Both the position numbers and the translations under genes were made by a program. A DNA stretch of 64,000 nt. Source: Streptomyces smaragdinus. Lineage in GTDB: Bacteria; Actinomycetota; Actinomycetes; Streptomycetales; Streptomycetaceae. Of the stretch, positions 17,246 through 26,080 are shown piece by piece. Below the pieces are notes generated by a model. The model made no database searches and had not been told where the DNA came from. It was given only the letters and a program-made list of their open reading frames with translations. The stretch lies in contig NZ_WEGJ01000004.1 in NCBI RefSeq assembly GCF_009604385.1, positions 62,001 to 126,000 on the forward strand, written 5' to 3'. The first letter of the stretch is position 1. Each line of letters opens with the position of its first letter.

Positions 17246-19057
17246 TCAGGACAGGCGCAGCGCCGTGTCGATCAGCGGTACGTGGCTGAAGGCCTGCGGG
17301 AAGTTGCCGACCTGGCGGGCGTTGACCGGATCCCATTCCTCGGCCAGCAGCCCCAGGTCGTTGCGCAGCGACAGCAGCCGCTCGAACAGCTCCTTGGCCT
17401 CCCCGGTCCGCCCGATCAGCGCCAGGTCGTGCGCCAGCCAGAACGAGCAGGCGAGGAACGCCCCCTCGGACCCGGGCAGCCCGTCGCCGCCGACGGTGCC
17501 CTCGTCCGCCGGTACGGGGTAGCGGCGGACGAGGCCGTCCTCGCACAGCTCGCGGCGGACCGCCTCGACGGTGCCGGCCACCCGCGGGTCGTCCGGGGGC
17601 AGGAAGCCCACCTGCGGGATGAGCAGCAGCGAGGCATCCAGGTCCCGGGAGCCGTAGGACTGGGTGAAGGTGTTGCGTACGGGGTCGTAGCCCTTGGCGC
17701 ACACCTCCCGGTGGATCTCGTCGCGCAGCGCGATCCAGCGCCGTACCGGGCCGTCGGCGCCCAGGTCCCGCAGCCGGCGCACCGTGCGGTCCGCCGCCAC
17801 CCACGACATCACCTTGGAGTGGGTGAAGTGGCGGCGCGGGCCGCGTACCTCCCAGATGCCCTCGTCGGGCTCGCGCCAGGCGGTCTCCAGATAGTTCATC
17901 AGCTTCATCTGCAGCAGATGGCTGCCGTCGTCCTGCTCCAGACCCGAACGCTGCGCCAGGCACAGGGCGTCTACGACCTCGCCGTACACGTCCAGCTGCA
18001 GCTGCTCGGCCGCCGCGTTGCCGATGCGCACGGGCGTGGAGCGGGCGTAGCCGGGCAGCCAGGGCAGTTCGGCCTCGGGCAGTTCGCGTTCGCCGGCCAC
18101 GCCGTACATGATCTGCAGGTTCTGCGCGTCGCCGGCGGCGGCGCGCAGCAGCCAGTCGCGCCAGCGGCGGGCCTCCTGTCGGTAGCCGGTGCGCAGCAGC
18201 GCGGTGAGCGTCATGGACGCGTCGCGCAGCCAGGTGTAGCGGTAGTCCCAGTTGCGTACGCCGCCCAGCACCTCCGGCAGCGACGTCGTGGGCGCGGCGA
18301 CGATACCGCCGGTGGGCGCGTACGTCAGCGCCTTGAGCACCAGCAGCGAGCGGATCACGGCCTCCCGCCAGGGGCCCTGATAGGTGCAGGCGGCGGACCA
18401 GGCGGACCAGAACCGCTCCGCCCGCTCCAGCAGCCGCGCGGCGTCGGGGCGCGGCGGGGCGGGCAGATGCGAGGGCTGCCAGCTGAGGGTGAACGCCACC
18501 TGCTCGCCGGCCTCCACGGTGAAGTCGGCCCGGGTGCTGAGATCCCCGCCGTACGTGGCGGCGTCGCCGTCCAGCCACAGGGCGTCGGGTCCGGCGACGG
18601 CCGCCACCCGCCCGTGCGTCCCGCCGGCGTGGCGCTGCACCCACGGCACGACCCGCCCGTAGCTGAACCGGGCCCGCAGCACGGACGTCATGGGCACCCG
18701 GCCGCTCAGCCCCCGCACGATGCGCACCAGACAGGGCGCGGTGTCCTCGGACCGGTCGGTGACCGAGTCCCGGGGCACCATGAAGTCGACGACCCGGACA
18801 CTGCCCTCGGGCAGGTCCCACTCGCTCTCCAGGACCAGCGTGTCGCCCCGGTAGCGCCGCCGGGTCGCCGGCCGGCCCGGGGCGCCGGCCGGTCCCATGG
18901 TCCACGAGCCGTGCTCGTCGGTGCCGAGGAGGGCCGCGAACGCGGCGGGCGAGTCGAAGCGGGGCAGGCAGAGCCAGTCCACCGCGCCGTCGCGGCCGAC
19001 CAGTGCGGCCGTCCGCATATCACCGATCAGCCCGTAGTCCTCGATGAGCACGCTCAC
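17246..19057 (-). CDS. Glycoside hydrolase family 15 (glucoamylase/trehalase-like), cytoplasmic
   Basis: A 603-residue protein of usual length for bacterial GH15. The N-terminal beta-sandwich begins IEDYGLIGDMRTAALVGRDGAVDWLCLPRFDS, and the (alpha/alpha)6 barrel carries RNWDYRYTWLRDAS and LLAEEWDP, where the paired Glu residues include a catalytic acid. No signal peptide is present, so it acts inside the cell. Actinobacterial relatives are variously glucoamylases, glucodextranases or trehalases; the substrate cannot be settled here. The GTG start at 19057 follows a GGGGGAG ribosome site. It is monocistronic in this view. Confidence 0.93.
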   Translation of the reverse strand: MSVLIEDYGLIGDMRTAALVGRDGAVDWLCLPRFDSPAAFAALLGTDEHGSWTMGPAGAPGRPATRRRYRGDTLVLESEWDLPEGSVRVVDFMVPRDSVTDRSEDTAPCLVRIVRGLSGRVPMTSVLRARFSYGRVVPWVQRHAGGTHGRVAAVAGPDALWLDGDAATYGGDLSTRADFTVEAGEQVAFTLSWQPSHLPAPPRPDAARLLERAERFWSAWSAACTYQGPWREAVIRSLLVLKALTYAPTGGIVAAPTTSLPEVLGGVRNWDYRYTWLRDASMTLTALLRTGYRQEARRWRDWLLRAAAGDAQNLQIMYGVAGERELPEAELPWLPGYARSTPVRIGNAAAEQLQLDVYGEVVDALCLAQRSGLEQDDGSHLLQMKLMNYLETAWREPDEGIWEVRGPRRHFTHSKVMSWVAADRTVRRLRDLGADGPVRRWIALRDEIHREVCAKGYDPVRNTFTQSYGSRDLDASLLLIPQVGFLPPDDPRVAGTVEAVRRELCEDGLVRRYPVPADEGTVGGDGLPGSEGAFLACSFWLAHDLALIGRTGEAKELFERLLSLRNDLGLLAEEWDPVNARQVGNFPQAFSHVPLIDTALRLS

Positions 19058-19153
19058 ACGTCTCCCCCGCTGGCACCTGCCGGGTCCTGGCGGGAGCCTA
19101 CGGGCCCCGACTCGAGGGTCGCTGGTGACGGGCCCGGGGGCGGTGAGCCGCCG

Positions 19154-19259
19154 TCACGTGTCCAGGAACGCCACCGGCGCCTCGTTGACCTCGGCGGCGT
19201 GGGTCCGGGCCGGGCCGTGGGGCGCGCCCTCGCCGGCCGGGGGCGTGACCTTCGCCGCC
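19154..19259 (-). pseudogene. C-terminal remnant of an alpha/beta hydrolase (chloroperoxidase/arylesterase type)
   Basis: The minus strand reads AAKVTPPAGEGAPHGPARTH followed by AAEVNEAPVAFLDT and a TGA (19154-19156). GAPHG...THA..VN..LLAFL is the usual C-terminus of chloroperoxidase-like hydrolases and contains the catalytic His. Only about 35 residues remain: there is no start codon, core or nucleophile upstream before the DhaK promoter. I read it as a decayed gene fragment. It occupies most of the 284-base gap between the GH15 and dhaK genes. Confidence 0.6.
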
Positions 19260-19341
19260 GCAGGGCCGATACTGCCGTCAGCGGGCCCCGATCACCCGCC
19301 CGCGGTGACCGACGTTTCGCCGATCAGCCAGGAGGTAGCCC

Positions 19342-20334
19342 GTGCGGATGCTCATCAACGTCCCCGAGAGCGTGGTCTCCGACGCCCTGCGCGGTGTCGC
19401 CGCCGCGCATCCGGATCTCACGGTCGACGTGGAGAACCGGGTGGTGGTGCGGCGGGACGCGCCAGTGGCGGACAAGGTGGGGCTGGTGTCCGGCGGCGGG
19501 TCGGGGCACGAGCCGCTGCACGGGGGGTTCGTGGGGCTCGGCATGCTCGACGCCGCGTGTCCGGGCGAGGTGTTCACCTCGCCGGTGCCCGACCAGATGG
19601 CGCGGGCCGCGGCGGCGGTGGACAGCGGCAACGGGGTGCTGTTCGTGGTGAAGAACTACACCGGGGACGTACTGAACTTCGACATGGCCGCCGAGCTCGC
19701 CGAGGACGAGGGCATCCGGATCGCGAAGGTCCTGGTCAACGACGACGTGGCCGTCACCGACAGCCTCTACACCGCGGGCCGGCGCGGCACCGGCGCCACC
19801 CTCTTCGTCGAGAAGCTCGCCGGGGCGGTGGCGCAGGAGGGCGCGCCGCTGGAGCGGGTCGAGGCCGTGGCCCGGCAGGTCAACGAGTCCTCGCGGAGCT
19901 TCGGCGTCGCCCTGTCCGCGTGCACGACCCCGGCCAAGGGCGGCCCGACGTTCGATCTCCCGCCCGGCGAGCTGGAGCTGGGCATCGGCATCCACGGCGA
20001 GCCGGGACGCGAGCGCCGGCCGATGATGACGTCCGCCGAGATCGCGGACTTCGCGGTGCACGCCGTACTGGACGACCTGAATCCGACCGCACCGGTGCTG
20101 GCGCTGGTCAACGGCATGGGCGCGACACCGCTGCTGGAGCTGTACGGTTTCGCCGCCGAGGTGCACCGGGTGCTGCGCGAGCGGCGGGTGCCGGTGGCCC
20201 GTACGCTGGTCGGCAACTATGTGACGTCGCTGGACATGGCCGGCTGCTCGGTGACCCTGTGTCAGGCGGACGAGGATCTGCTGCGGCTGTGGGACGCGCC
20301 GGTGCGCACCCCGGCGCTGCGGTGGGGGATCTGA
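19342..20334 (+). CDS. dhaK: Dihydroxyacetone kinase subunit DhaK
   Basis: A 330-residue substrate-binding subunit. GGGSGHEPLHGGFVG (residues 51-65) and His218 in GIGIHGEPG match the residues that bind dihydroxyacetone as a covalent hemiaminal in DhaK. The GTG start follows AGGAGG by six bases. The three genes dhaK-dhaL-dhaM are collinear: DhaL gives the ADP-bound phosphoryl relay and DhaM takes phosphate from the PTS protein HPr. The product, dihydroxyacetone phosphate, enters glycolysis. No dedicated regulator is next to the operon. Confidence 0.97.
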   Translation: MRMLINVPESVVSDALRGVAAAHPDLTVDVENRVVVRRDAPVADKVGLVSGGGSGHEPLHGGFVGLGMLDAACPGEVFTSPVPDQMARAAAAVDSGNGVLFVVKNYTGDVLNFDMAAELAEDEGIRIAKVLVNDDVAVTDSLYTAGRRGTGATLFVEKLAGAVAQEGAPLERVEAVARQVNESSRSFGVALSACTTPAKGGPTFDLPPGELELGIGIHGEPGRERRPMMTSAEIADFAVHAVLDDLNPTAPVLALVNGMGATPLLELYGFAAEVHRVLRERRVPVARTLVGNYVTSLDMAGCSVTLCQADEDLLRLWDAPVRTPALRWGI

Positions 20335-20349
20335 CGAGAGGAACGTGCT

Positions 20350-21030
20350 GTGCGCGACGCGGACTTCTTCTGCCGCTGGCTGCTGGCCGCCGCCGCCTCC
20401 ATCGAACGTGAGGCCGACCGGCTGACGGAGCTCGACTCGGCGATCGGGGACGCCGACCACGGCGTCAACATGCGGCGTGGTTTCGCCGCCGTCGCCGAGG
20501 CACTCCGGTCCGGGCCGCCGGACACCCCCGGCGCGGTGCTCGTGCTGGCCGGGCGGCAGCTGATCTCCAGGGTCGGCGGGGCGTCGGGGCCGCTGTACGG
20601 GACGCTGCTGCGCGCCGCCGGCAAGGCGCTGGGCGAGGCGGCGGAGGTGAGCGACGAGGCGGTGCGCGAGGCCCTCGCCGCCGGGGTGGCGGCCGTGGGC
20701 AGGCTCGGCGGCGCGGTCCCGGGGGACAAGACGATGCTCGACGCGCTGACGCCTGCGGTGGCGGCGCTGGGCGAGGGGTACGGGGCGGCCCGCGCGGCGG
20801 CCCAGGAGGGTGCGCTGGCCACGGTGCCGCTGCGGGCACGCAAGGGGCGCGCGAGCTACCTCGGCGCCCGCAGCGTGGGGCACCGGGACCCGGGGGCCAC
20901 GTCCTCGGCGCTGCTGGTGGCGGCGCTGGCGGAGGTGGCCGGTGCCTGCGTTTCCCCGGGGGATGACCCCCGGACCCCCAGCCCGGACAAACAGGTCGCC
21001 CGGGGTGACCGTACCGACATCGCGGAGTGA
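20350..21030 (+). CDS. dhaL: Dihydroxyacetone kinase subunit DhaL
   Basis: A 226-residue ADP-binding subunit. GDADHG (about residues 33-38) supplies the aspartates that coordinate magnesium and nucleotide, and RSVGHRDPGATSSALL near residue 174 closes the site. The GTG start is 15 bases after the dhaK stop with a GAGAGG site upstream. The C-terminal ~25 residues (polar, after EVAGACVSP) extend past the usual end of the domain and run to the overlap with dhaM; they may be a non-conserved tail. Confidence 0.96.
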   Translation: MRDADFFCRWLLAAAASIEREADRLTELDSAIGDADHGVNMRRGFAAVAEALRSGPPDTPGAVLVLAGRQLISRVGGASGPLYGTLLRAAGKALGEAAEVSDEAVREALAAGVAAVGRLGGAVPGDKTMLDALTPAVAALGEGYGAARAAAQEGALATVPLRARKGRASYLGARSVGHRDPGATSSALLVAALAEVAGACVSPGDDPRTPSPDKQVARGDRTDIAE

Positions 21031-21032
21031 AC

Positions 21033-21434
21033 GTGAGTGACACGGTCGGGGTGGTGCTGGTGTCGCACAGCGCCGAGGTCGCCGAGTCGGTGGCGCGGAT
21101 GGCGGTGTCCCTGGCGGGCGGCGGCTTCACCCGGATCGCCGCCGCCGGGGGTACGGCGGACGGGGGCTTCGGGACGGACGCGGACCGGATCGCCGCCGCC
21201 GCGCGGGCGGTCGACGGCGGGGCGGGGGTGGCGGTGCTGGCGGATCTGGGCAGCGCCGTGCTGACCGTACGGGCCCTGCTGGCGGACGGGGACGAACTCC
21301 CCCCGCACACCCGGCTGCTGGACGCGCCCCTGGTCGAGGGCGCGGTGGCGGCGGTCGTGACGGCGTCGGCGGGCGGCGGCCTGGCGGCCGTGGAGGCGGC
21401 GGCCGCCGACGCGTACACGTACCGGAAGACCTAA
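21033..21434 (+). CDS. dhaM: PTS-dependent dihydroxyacetone kinase phosphotransferase subunit DhaM (EIIA domain only)
   Basis: A 133-residue mannose-type EIIA domain with the phosphorylatable His12 in VVLVSHSAEVAE. It is the short form, without the HPr- and EI-like domains of the E. coli DhaM. It therefore needs the cell's own EI and HPr, and phosphate flows PEP-EI-HPr-DhaM-DhaL-dihydroxyacetone. Start choice: GTG 21033 has GGAG five bases upstream; a GTG at 21027 that overlaps the dhaL stop is the alternative. Its stop codon (21432-21434) overlaps, in opposite direction, the stop of the next gene. Confidence 0.95.
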   Translation: MSDTVGVVLVSHSAEVAESVARMAVSLAGGGFTRIAAAGGTADGGFGTDADRIAAAARAVDGGAGVAVLADLGSAVLTVRALLADGDELPPHTRLLDAPLVEGAVAAVVTASAGGGLAAVEAAAADAYTYRKT

Positions 21435-22417
21435 CCCAGGGCCGGCACCCGCTCACCCTCGGGTACGGGGCCGGGCGCGGTGCCGTCGCCGAACGGGCGG
21501 CCGCCGAGGGCCTCGCGTCCGTGCGGGGTGAGCCAGCCGCGGGGGTCGGGGCCGCTGGGGACGATCCCGGTCGGGTTGATCATGCGGTGCACGCCGTAGT
21601 AGTGCGTCTTGGTCTGCTCGAAGTCGATGGTGTCGCCGAAGCCGGGGGTCTGGAACAGGTCCCGCGCGTACGCCCACAGCGCCGGCATCTCGGCGAGTTT
21701 CTGCCGGTTGCACTTGAAGTGGCCGTGGTAGACCGCGTCGAAGCGGACCAGCGTCGGCCACAGCCGGACGTCGGCCTCGGTGATCGTGTCGCCGACCAGA
21801 TAGCGCTGGGTGCGCAGCCGCTCCTCCAGCCAGTCCAGCCGCTCCCACAGCGCCCGGTACGCGCCCTCGTAGGCGTCCTGCGAGCGGGCGAAACCGCATT
21901 TGTAGACGCCGTTGTTGACGTCGTGGAAGACCTTCAGGGCGACGTCGTCGATCTCGTCGCGCAGCTTGTCGGGGTAGAGGTCGGGGGCGCCGTCGCGCTG
22001 GTGGGCGGCCCATTCCCGGCCGAGGTCGAGCGTCATCCGCGGGAAGTCGTTGGTGACGACCTGCCCGGTGGGGATGTCGACGATCGCCGGCACGGTGATA
22101 CCCCGCGGGTACTCGGGGTCGCGCCGGAAGAACGCCTCCTGCAGCCGCTCGATGCCCAGGACGGGGTCGCGGCCGTCGGGGTCCAGGTCGAACGACCAGC
22201 TCCGCTCGTCGTGCAGCGGACCGGCGACGCCCATCGACAGCACGTCCTCCAGGCCCATCAGGCGGCGGACGATCGCCGCCCGGTTCGCCCACGGGCACGC
22301 GCGGGCGATCACCAGCCGGTAGCGCCCGGGCTCCACCGGCCAGCCGTCCCGGCCGTCGGCGGTGATCCGCGTCGTGATGTACCTGAGGTCCCTCTTGAAC
22401 TCCCCGTCAGCAGCCAT
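21431..22417 (-). CDS. Glutathionyl-hydroquinone reductase-like protein (YqjG/ECM4, GST Xi class)
   Basis: A 328-residue thioredoxin-fold/GST-fold protein. RACPWANRA near residues 39-47 contains the catalytic Cys-Pro-Trp motif of Xi-class enzymes. The C-terminal helical domain has VGDTITEADVRLWPTLVRFDAVYHGHFKCN and THYYGVHRMINPTGI, both typical of the family. Homologues remove glutathione from glutathionyl-hydroquinones; since actinobacteria make mycothiol instead, I infer that the physiological thiol is mycothiol or another. It is convergent with dhaM, with stop codons sharing bases 21431-21434, so no terminator fits between them. Confidence 0.93.
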   Translation of the reverse strand: MAADGEFKRDLRYITTRITADGRDGWPVEPGRYRLVIARACPWANRAAIVRRLMGLEDVLSMGVAGPLHDERSWSFDLDPDGRDPVLGIERLQEAFFRRDPEYPRGITVPAIVDIPTGQVVTNDFPRMTLDLGREWAAHQRDGAPDLYPDKLRDEIDDVALKVFHDVNNGVYKCGFARSQDAYEGAYRALWERLDWLEERLRTQRYLVGDTITEADVRLWPTLVRFDAVYHGHFKCNRQKLAEMPALWAYARDLFQTPGFGDTIDFEQTKTHYYGVHRMINPTGIVPSGPDPRGWLTPHGREALGGRPFGDGTAPGPVPEGERVPALG

Positions 22418-22470
22418 GCACCGAGCCTAACGGGTGCCCGCAACCGCGCCCGGGGGATCACGCCACGGGA

Positions 22471-22740
22471 TCAGGCCGTCAGCCGCCGGGAACCGTCCGC
22501 CCCGCGGGCCGCGGCGTCCAGCGTCTCGAGGGACAGCCCGAGCGCGGCGGCCAGCGCCGTCACGGTGAAGAACGCCGGGGTCGGCGCCCGGCCCGTCTCG
22601 ATCTTCCGCAGGGTCTCGGCCGACACGCCGGCCGCGGCGGCGACCTCCACCATGCTGCGCTCGCCGCGGGCGGCACGCAGCAGCGCGCCCAGCCGCTCGC
22701 CGCGGGCGCGTTCCTCGGGGGTCAGCGGGGTCCTCACCAT
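22471..22740 (-). CDS. Small XRE-family transcriptional regulator
   Basis: An 89-residue protein that is essentially one helix-turn-helix domain (LGALLRAARGERSMVEVAAAAGVSAETLRKIETGR, residues 17-51) with a short C-terminal helix. No effector domain is visible. It begins at ATG 22740 with no ribosome site: the only upstream signal is a -10-like TAGAAT six bases before the ATG, so the mRNA is probably leaderless. A 24-bp palindrome overlaps this promoter, which suggests autoregulation. No obvious target gene is divergent from it. Confidence 0.88.
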   Translation of the reverse strand: MVRTPLTPEERARGERLGALLRAARGERSMVEVAAAAGVSAETLRKIETGRAPTPAFFTVTALAAALGLSLETLDAAARGADGSRRLTA

Positions 22741-22745
22741 GCCGC

Positions 22746-22769
22746 GATTCTAATACCGGTATAAGAATC
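22746..22769. promoter_or_regulatory. 24-bp near-perfect palindrome over the leaderless promoter of the XRE gene
   Basis: The halves GATTCTAATACC (22746-22757) and GGTATAAGAATC (22758-22769) are inverted copies with one mismatch. On the minus strand, TAGAAT lies in the palindrome and is exactly six bases from the ATG at 22740. A TGGACC about 17 bases further up could be a -35. It is AT-rich compared with everything around it. I infer an operator bound by the XRE protein itself. Confidence 0.7.
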
Positions 22770-22850
22770 GGTCCAGGAGATGTCCCCCGATGACCGCCGG
22801 GCTCCCGGCTCTGGCGGAGGTCCGGCTTCCGGCGTAAGACGAAAGGGTGC

Positions 22851-22883
22851 GGGAGGGGGAGCCTCGGACTGACTCCCCCTCCC
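22851..22883. terminator. Perfect 11-bp hairpin
   Basis: GGGAGGGGGAG (22851-22861) pairs fully with CTCCCCCTCCC (22873-22883) around an 11-base loop. Together with the next hairpin it lies in the 187-base gap downstream of the GH3 gene and upstream of the XRE promoter, and probably terminates the sugar operon. Confidence 0.6.
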
Positions 22884-22884
22884 C

Positions 22885-22922
22885 GGCGGCCGCCCGGCTC
22901 CCAAGTATTTCGGGCGGCCGCC
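22885..22922. terminator. Perfect 12-bp hairpin just after the GH3 gene
   Basis: GGCGGCCGCCCG (22885-22896) pairs with CGGGCGGCCGCC (22911-22922) around a 14-base loop, six bases beyond the GH3 stop codon. This is a GC-rich stem without a long U-run, typical for Streptomyces terminators. Confidence 0.65.
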
Positions 22923-22927
22923 CGCTT

Positions 22928-25159
22928 TCAGGGGCGGCGCGGGCGGAAGGTCATCCCGCAGCGCAGCCGCCGGTCGTGCCCCACCACGCGCTCCTCGCCG
23001 GTGAGCGTGACCCGCACCCGGTGACGGGTCTCCAGACTGGAGGACGACAGCCGCAGCTCCAGCTCCCCGGGCTCGACGATCCGGCGTCCGTCGGGACCGG
23101 TGTACGCGGCGAGGTCCGCCGGGAAGGTGACCCGGACGTCCGCGGAGGCGCCGGGGTCCAGGGGGACGCGCAGATAGCCGACCAGCCGGGCCTCGGGCAG
23201 GGCGACCCTCCCGACCGGGTCGTGCAGATACACCTGGACGACCTCGGTGCCGGGCCGCGCCCCGGTGTTGCGCACGGTGACGTCGAGCGACACCTCCCCG
23301 TCGACCGTCGTCTCGGCCGCGGCGGCCGACGGCGCGTCCCAGGCGAACTCCGTGTACGCCAGGCCGTGTCCGAAGGGGAACAGCGGCCGCGGGTCGAGGC
23401 TGCTGGCGTCGTTGTGCCAGCCCAGCGGGGGCGCCAGATAGTTCCACGGCTGGCCCCCGGGCTCGCGGGGCACGCTCACCGGCAGCCGGCCGGAGGGTTC
23501 GACCCGCCCGGCGAGCACCCCGGCGACCGCCGGGCCGCCCTCCTGGCCGGGGAAGAAGGCCTGCACGATCGCCGCCGCCCGGTCCGCCCAGGCCCCCAGC
23601 GCGTACGGCCGGCCGCTGAGCAGCACCAGCACCACCGGCGTACCGGAGTCCAGCGCCGCCTCGACCACCTCGCCCTGGCCGAACGGCAGCAGCAGGTCCG
23701 GGGCGTCGCAGCCCTCGCCGGAGGTGCCCCGGCCGAAGAGGCCCGAGCGGTCGCCGACGGCGACCACGCACACGTCGGCCCGCGCCGGGTCGTCGACGAA
23801 GCCGGCGCCGGGAAGTTCGGCGCGCAGGGCCTCCGCGAGGGTGGGGACCTTGATGCCCATGGGCAGTTCGGGGTGTTCGACGCCGACGTGGCGGGGGAAG
23901 CTGTAGCAGCCGAGCATGGCGGCCGGTTCGTCGGCCAGCGGCCCCAGCACGGCGATCCGTGCCTCGGCCGGCAGCGGCAGGGCGCCGCCGTCGTTGGCGA
24001 CGAGGACCACGGACTCCTCCGCGAGCCGGGCCGCGAGATCGCGCAGCCGCGGGGGGTTGAGGTCGGCGGTCTCCGGGACGGCGGGCTCCCAGCCGGGGTC
24101 GAGCATGCCGAGGGCGCACTTCTGCGTGAGGACACGCAGCGCCGCCCGGTCCAGCAGCTCGCGCGGCGGGCTCGCCGCGGGGAAGCAGCGGCCGGCGGGC
24201 AGCTCCACGTCCACGCCGGCGGCCAGGGCCAGCTCCGCGGCCTCGGCGTCGGTCGCGGCGACCCGGTGCGCGGAGCGCAGGAAGGTCACGGCGAAGTAGT
24301 CGGAGACGACGGTCCCGGTGAAGCCCCACGCCTCGCGCAGCAGCCGGGTGAGCAGCTCCGGGTCCGCGTGCGCGGGCAGCCCGTCGATGTCGTTGTACGC
24401 GGGCATCACCGACCGGGCGCCCCCGTCCCGCAGCGCCATCTCGAAGGGAGGCAGGATGACGTCGGCCAGCTCGCGCGGGCCGAGCGGGGCGGGGGCGTGA
24501 TTGCGGCCGGCCCTGGAGGCGGAGTAGGCGGCGAAGTGCTTGAGGGTGGCGACGATCCCGGCGGACTCCAGGCCCCGGACGTACGCGGTGCCGATGGTCG
24601 CCACCAGGTACGGGTCCTCGCCGATGGCCTCCTCCGTACGCCCCCAGCGCGGGTCGCGGACGACGTCCAGCACGGGTGAGAGGCCCTGGTGGACGCCGAC
24701 GGACGCCATCGTCGCGCCGATGGCCGCGGCGGCCTCGCCGACCAGGCCGGGGTCGAAGGAGGCGCCCCAGGCCAGGGGGGTGGGGAAGGCGGTGGCCTGC
24801 CAGGTGGTGAATCCCGTCAGGCATTCCTCGTGGGCGATGGCCGGGATGCCGAAGCGGTTGCCGGCGCGGATCCGGCGCTGCAGCGCGGCGAGTTCGGCGG
24901 CGCCCTCCACGGGGGCCACGGGGGCGGTGCCGAACGGGCGGGTGAGGTGGCCCAGTCCGTACGGCAGCAGTTCCTCCAGCCCGACCGGCTCGCCGAGCGC
25001 GTGCTGCAGCGGCGCCACGTCCGCGCCGTCGTCGTCATCGTCCGCACCGAGCCAGACGCTCACCAGCTGGGCGGCCTTCTCCTCGTCCGTCATCCGGGCG
25101 AGCAGATCGGCCGCCCGCCGTTCGTCGGGCAGTTCGGTGTCCTGCCAGGGCTGGACCAT
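22928..25159 (-). CDS. Glycoside hydrolase family 3 beta-glycosidase (beta-xylosidase/beta-glucosidase type)
   Basis: A 743-residue GH3 enzyme with three domains: a TIM-like barrel (to about 360) with KHFAAYSASRAGRNHAP and the nucleophile Asp287 in VVSDYFAV, an alpha/beta sandwich (about 380-600) and a C-terminal fibronectin-III-like domain (about 630-730). There is no signal peptide, so it hydrolyses imported oligosaccharides in the cytoplasm. It is the last gene after a binding lipoprotein and two permeases and a LacI regulator upstream, the arrangement of bxlEFG-bxlA for xylobiose. That context favours xylosidase, but glucosidase is not excluded. Confidence 0.93.
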   Translation of the reverse strand: MVQPWQDTELPDERRAADLLARMTDEEKAAQLVSVWLGADDDDDGADVAPLQHALGEPVGLEELLPYGLGHLTRPFGTAPVAPVEGAAELAALQRRIRAGNRFGIPAIAHEECLTGFTTWQATAFPTPLAWGASFDPGLVGEAAAAIGATMASVGVHQGLSPVLDVVRDPRWGRTEEAIGEDPYLVATIGTAYVRGLESAGIVATLKHFAAYSASRAGRNHAPAPLGPRELADVILPPFEMALRDGGARSVMPAYNDIDGLPAHADPELLTRLLREAWGFTGTVVSDYFAVTFLRSAHRVAATDAEAAELALAAGVDVELPAGRCFPAASPPRELLDRAALRVLTQKCALGMLDPGWEPAVPETADLNPPRLRDLAARLAEESVVLVANDGGALPLPAEARIAVLGPLADEPAAMLGCYSFPRHVGVEHPELPMGIKVPTLAEALRAELPGAGFVDDPARADVCVVAVGDRSGLFGRGTSGEGCDAPDLLLPFGQGEVVEAALDSGTPVVLVLLSGRPYALGAWADRAAAIVQAFFPGQEGGPAVAGVLAGRVEPSGRLPVSVPREPGGQPWNYLAPPLGWHNDASSLDPRPLFPFGHGLAYTEFAWDAPSAAAAETTVDGEVSLDVTVRNTGARPGTEVVQVYLHDPVGRVALPEARLVGYLRVPLDPGASADVRVTFPADLAAYTGPDGRRIVEPGELELRLSSSSLETRHRVRVTLTGEERVVGHDRRLRCGMTFRPRRP

Positions 25160-25198
25160 GGGACTCCTCGGATACGTGGGCGGGTCGGAGCGCGGGGG

Positions 25199-26080
25199 TC
25201 AGCCCTTGGTGGCGCCGAGCGTGATGCCGCCGATGAGCTGGCGCTCGGCGACGGCGTAGAAGGCGAGCGCGGGCGCCATGGCCAGGACCAGATAGGCGAA
25301 GATGCGGGCGGTGTCGGCGGAGCGTTCGCCCTGGTACTGCTGGATGCCCAGCGGGATGGTCCACCAGGTCTGGTCGCTGAACACCAGCAGCGGCAGCAGG
25401 AAGTTGTTCCAGCTGCCCACCACCGCCAGCACGGACACGGTGCCCAGCACCGGGCGCGCCATCGGCAGCAGGATCCGCCAGAAGAAGCCGAGCGGCCCGC
25501 AGCCGTCGAGGGTGGCCGCCTCCTCGAGGTCACCGGGGATGGCGCGGAAGAACCCGCGCAGGATGACGATCGTCACCGGCAGCCCGAACGCGGCCTGCGG
25601 CAGGATCACCCCCCACGGGTTGTCCAGCAGCCCCATGGTGCGCAGCATCACGAACAGCGGCACGATCGCCGCCGCGAAGGGGAACATCAGCCCCACCGCG
25701 AACAGCGTGAAGAGCACCTCGCGGCCCCGGAAGGCGAACCGGGCCAGCGCGAACGCCGCCAGCGCCGCCGCTCCGACGGTCAGCACGGTCGTACCCAGGG
25801 CGATGACGACCGAGGAGCCGAAGGACCGCCAGAAGCCGGACGAGCCGAGGATGTCGCCGTAGTTCTCCCACACCCAGGGCGAGGGCAGCCCGAAGGTGTT
25901 GGTGGAGAGCTGGTCGGTGGACTTGAACCCGGAGATCAGCGCGTACAGCAGCGGTGTGACCATGAGCGCGCCGACGACCAGCACGATCACGTACAGCGGT
26001 ACGGAACGGATCCGGCGCCGGCGCACGGCGCGGGCCCGGGCCAGGTCCTGCGCCGCCGTCGCCCCGCCCGCGGCCGTCAT
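25199..26080 (-). CDS. ABC sugar transporter permease (MalG-type)
   Basis: A 293-residue inner-membrane permease with six predicted membrane segments and the cytoplasmic EAA loop EEAATLDGCGPLGFFWRILLP, which docks the ATPase. The start ATG 26080 overlaps the stop of the first permease (ATGA); a longer open frame upstream is antisense noise. It pairs with the MalF-type permease. No ATPase gene is in the operon; Streptomyces sugar importers commonly share the multi-purpose MsiK ATPase, so I infer that here. Confidence 0.95.
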   Translation of the reverse strand: MTAAGGATAAQDLARARAVRRRRIRSVPLYVIVLVVGALMVTPLLYALISGFKSTDQLSTNTFGLPSPWVWENYGDILGSSGFWRSFGSSVVIALGTTVLTVGAAALAAFALARFAFRGREVLFTLFAVGLMFPFAAAIVPLFVMLRTMGLLDNPWGVILPQAAFGLPVTIVILRGFFRAIPGDLEEAATLDGCGPLGFFWRILLPMARPVLGTVSVLAVVGSWNNFLLPLLVFSDQTWWTIPLGIQQYQGERSADTARIFAYLVLAMAPALAFYAVAERQLIGGITLGATKG

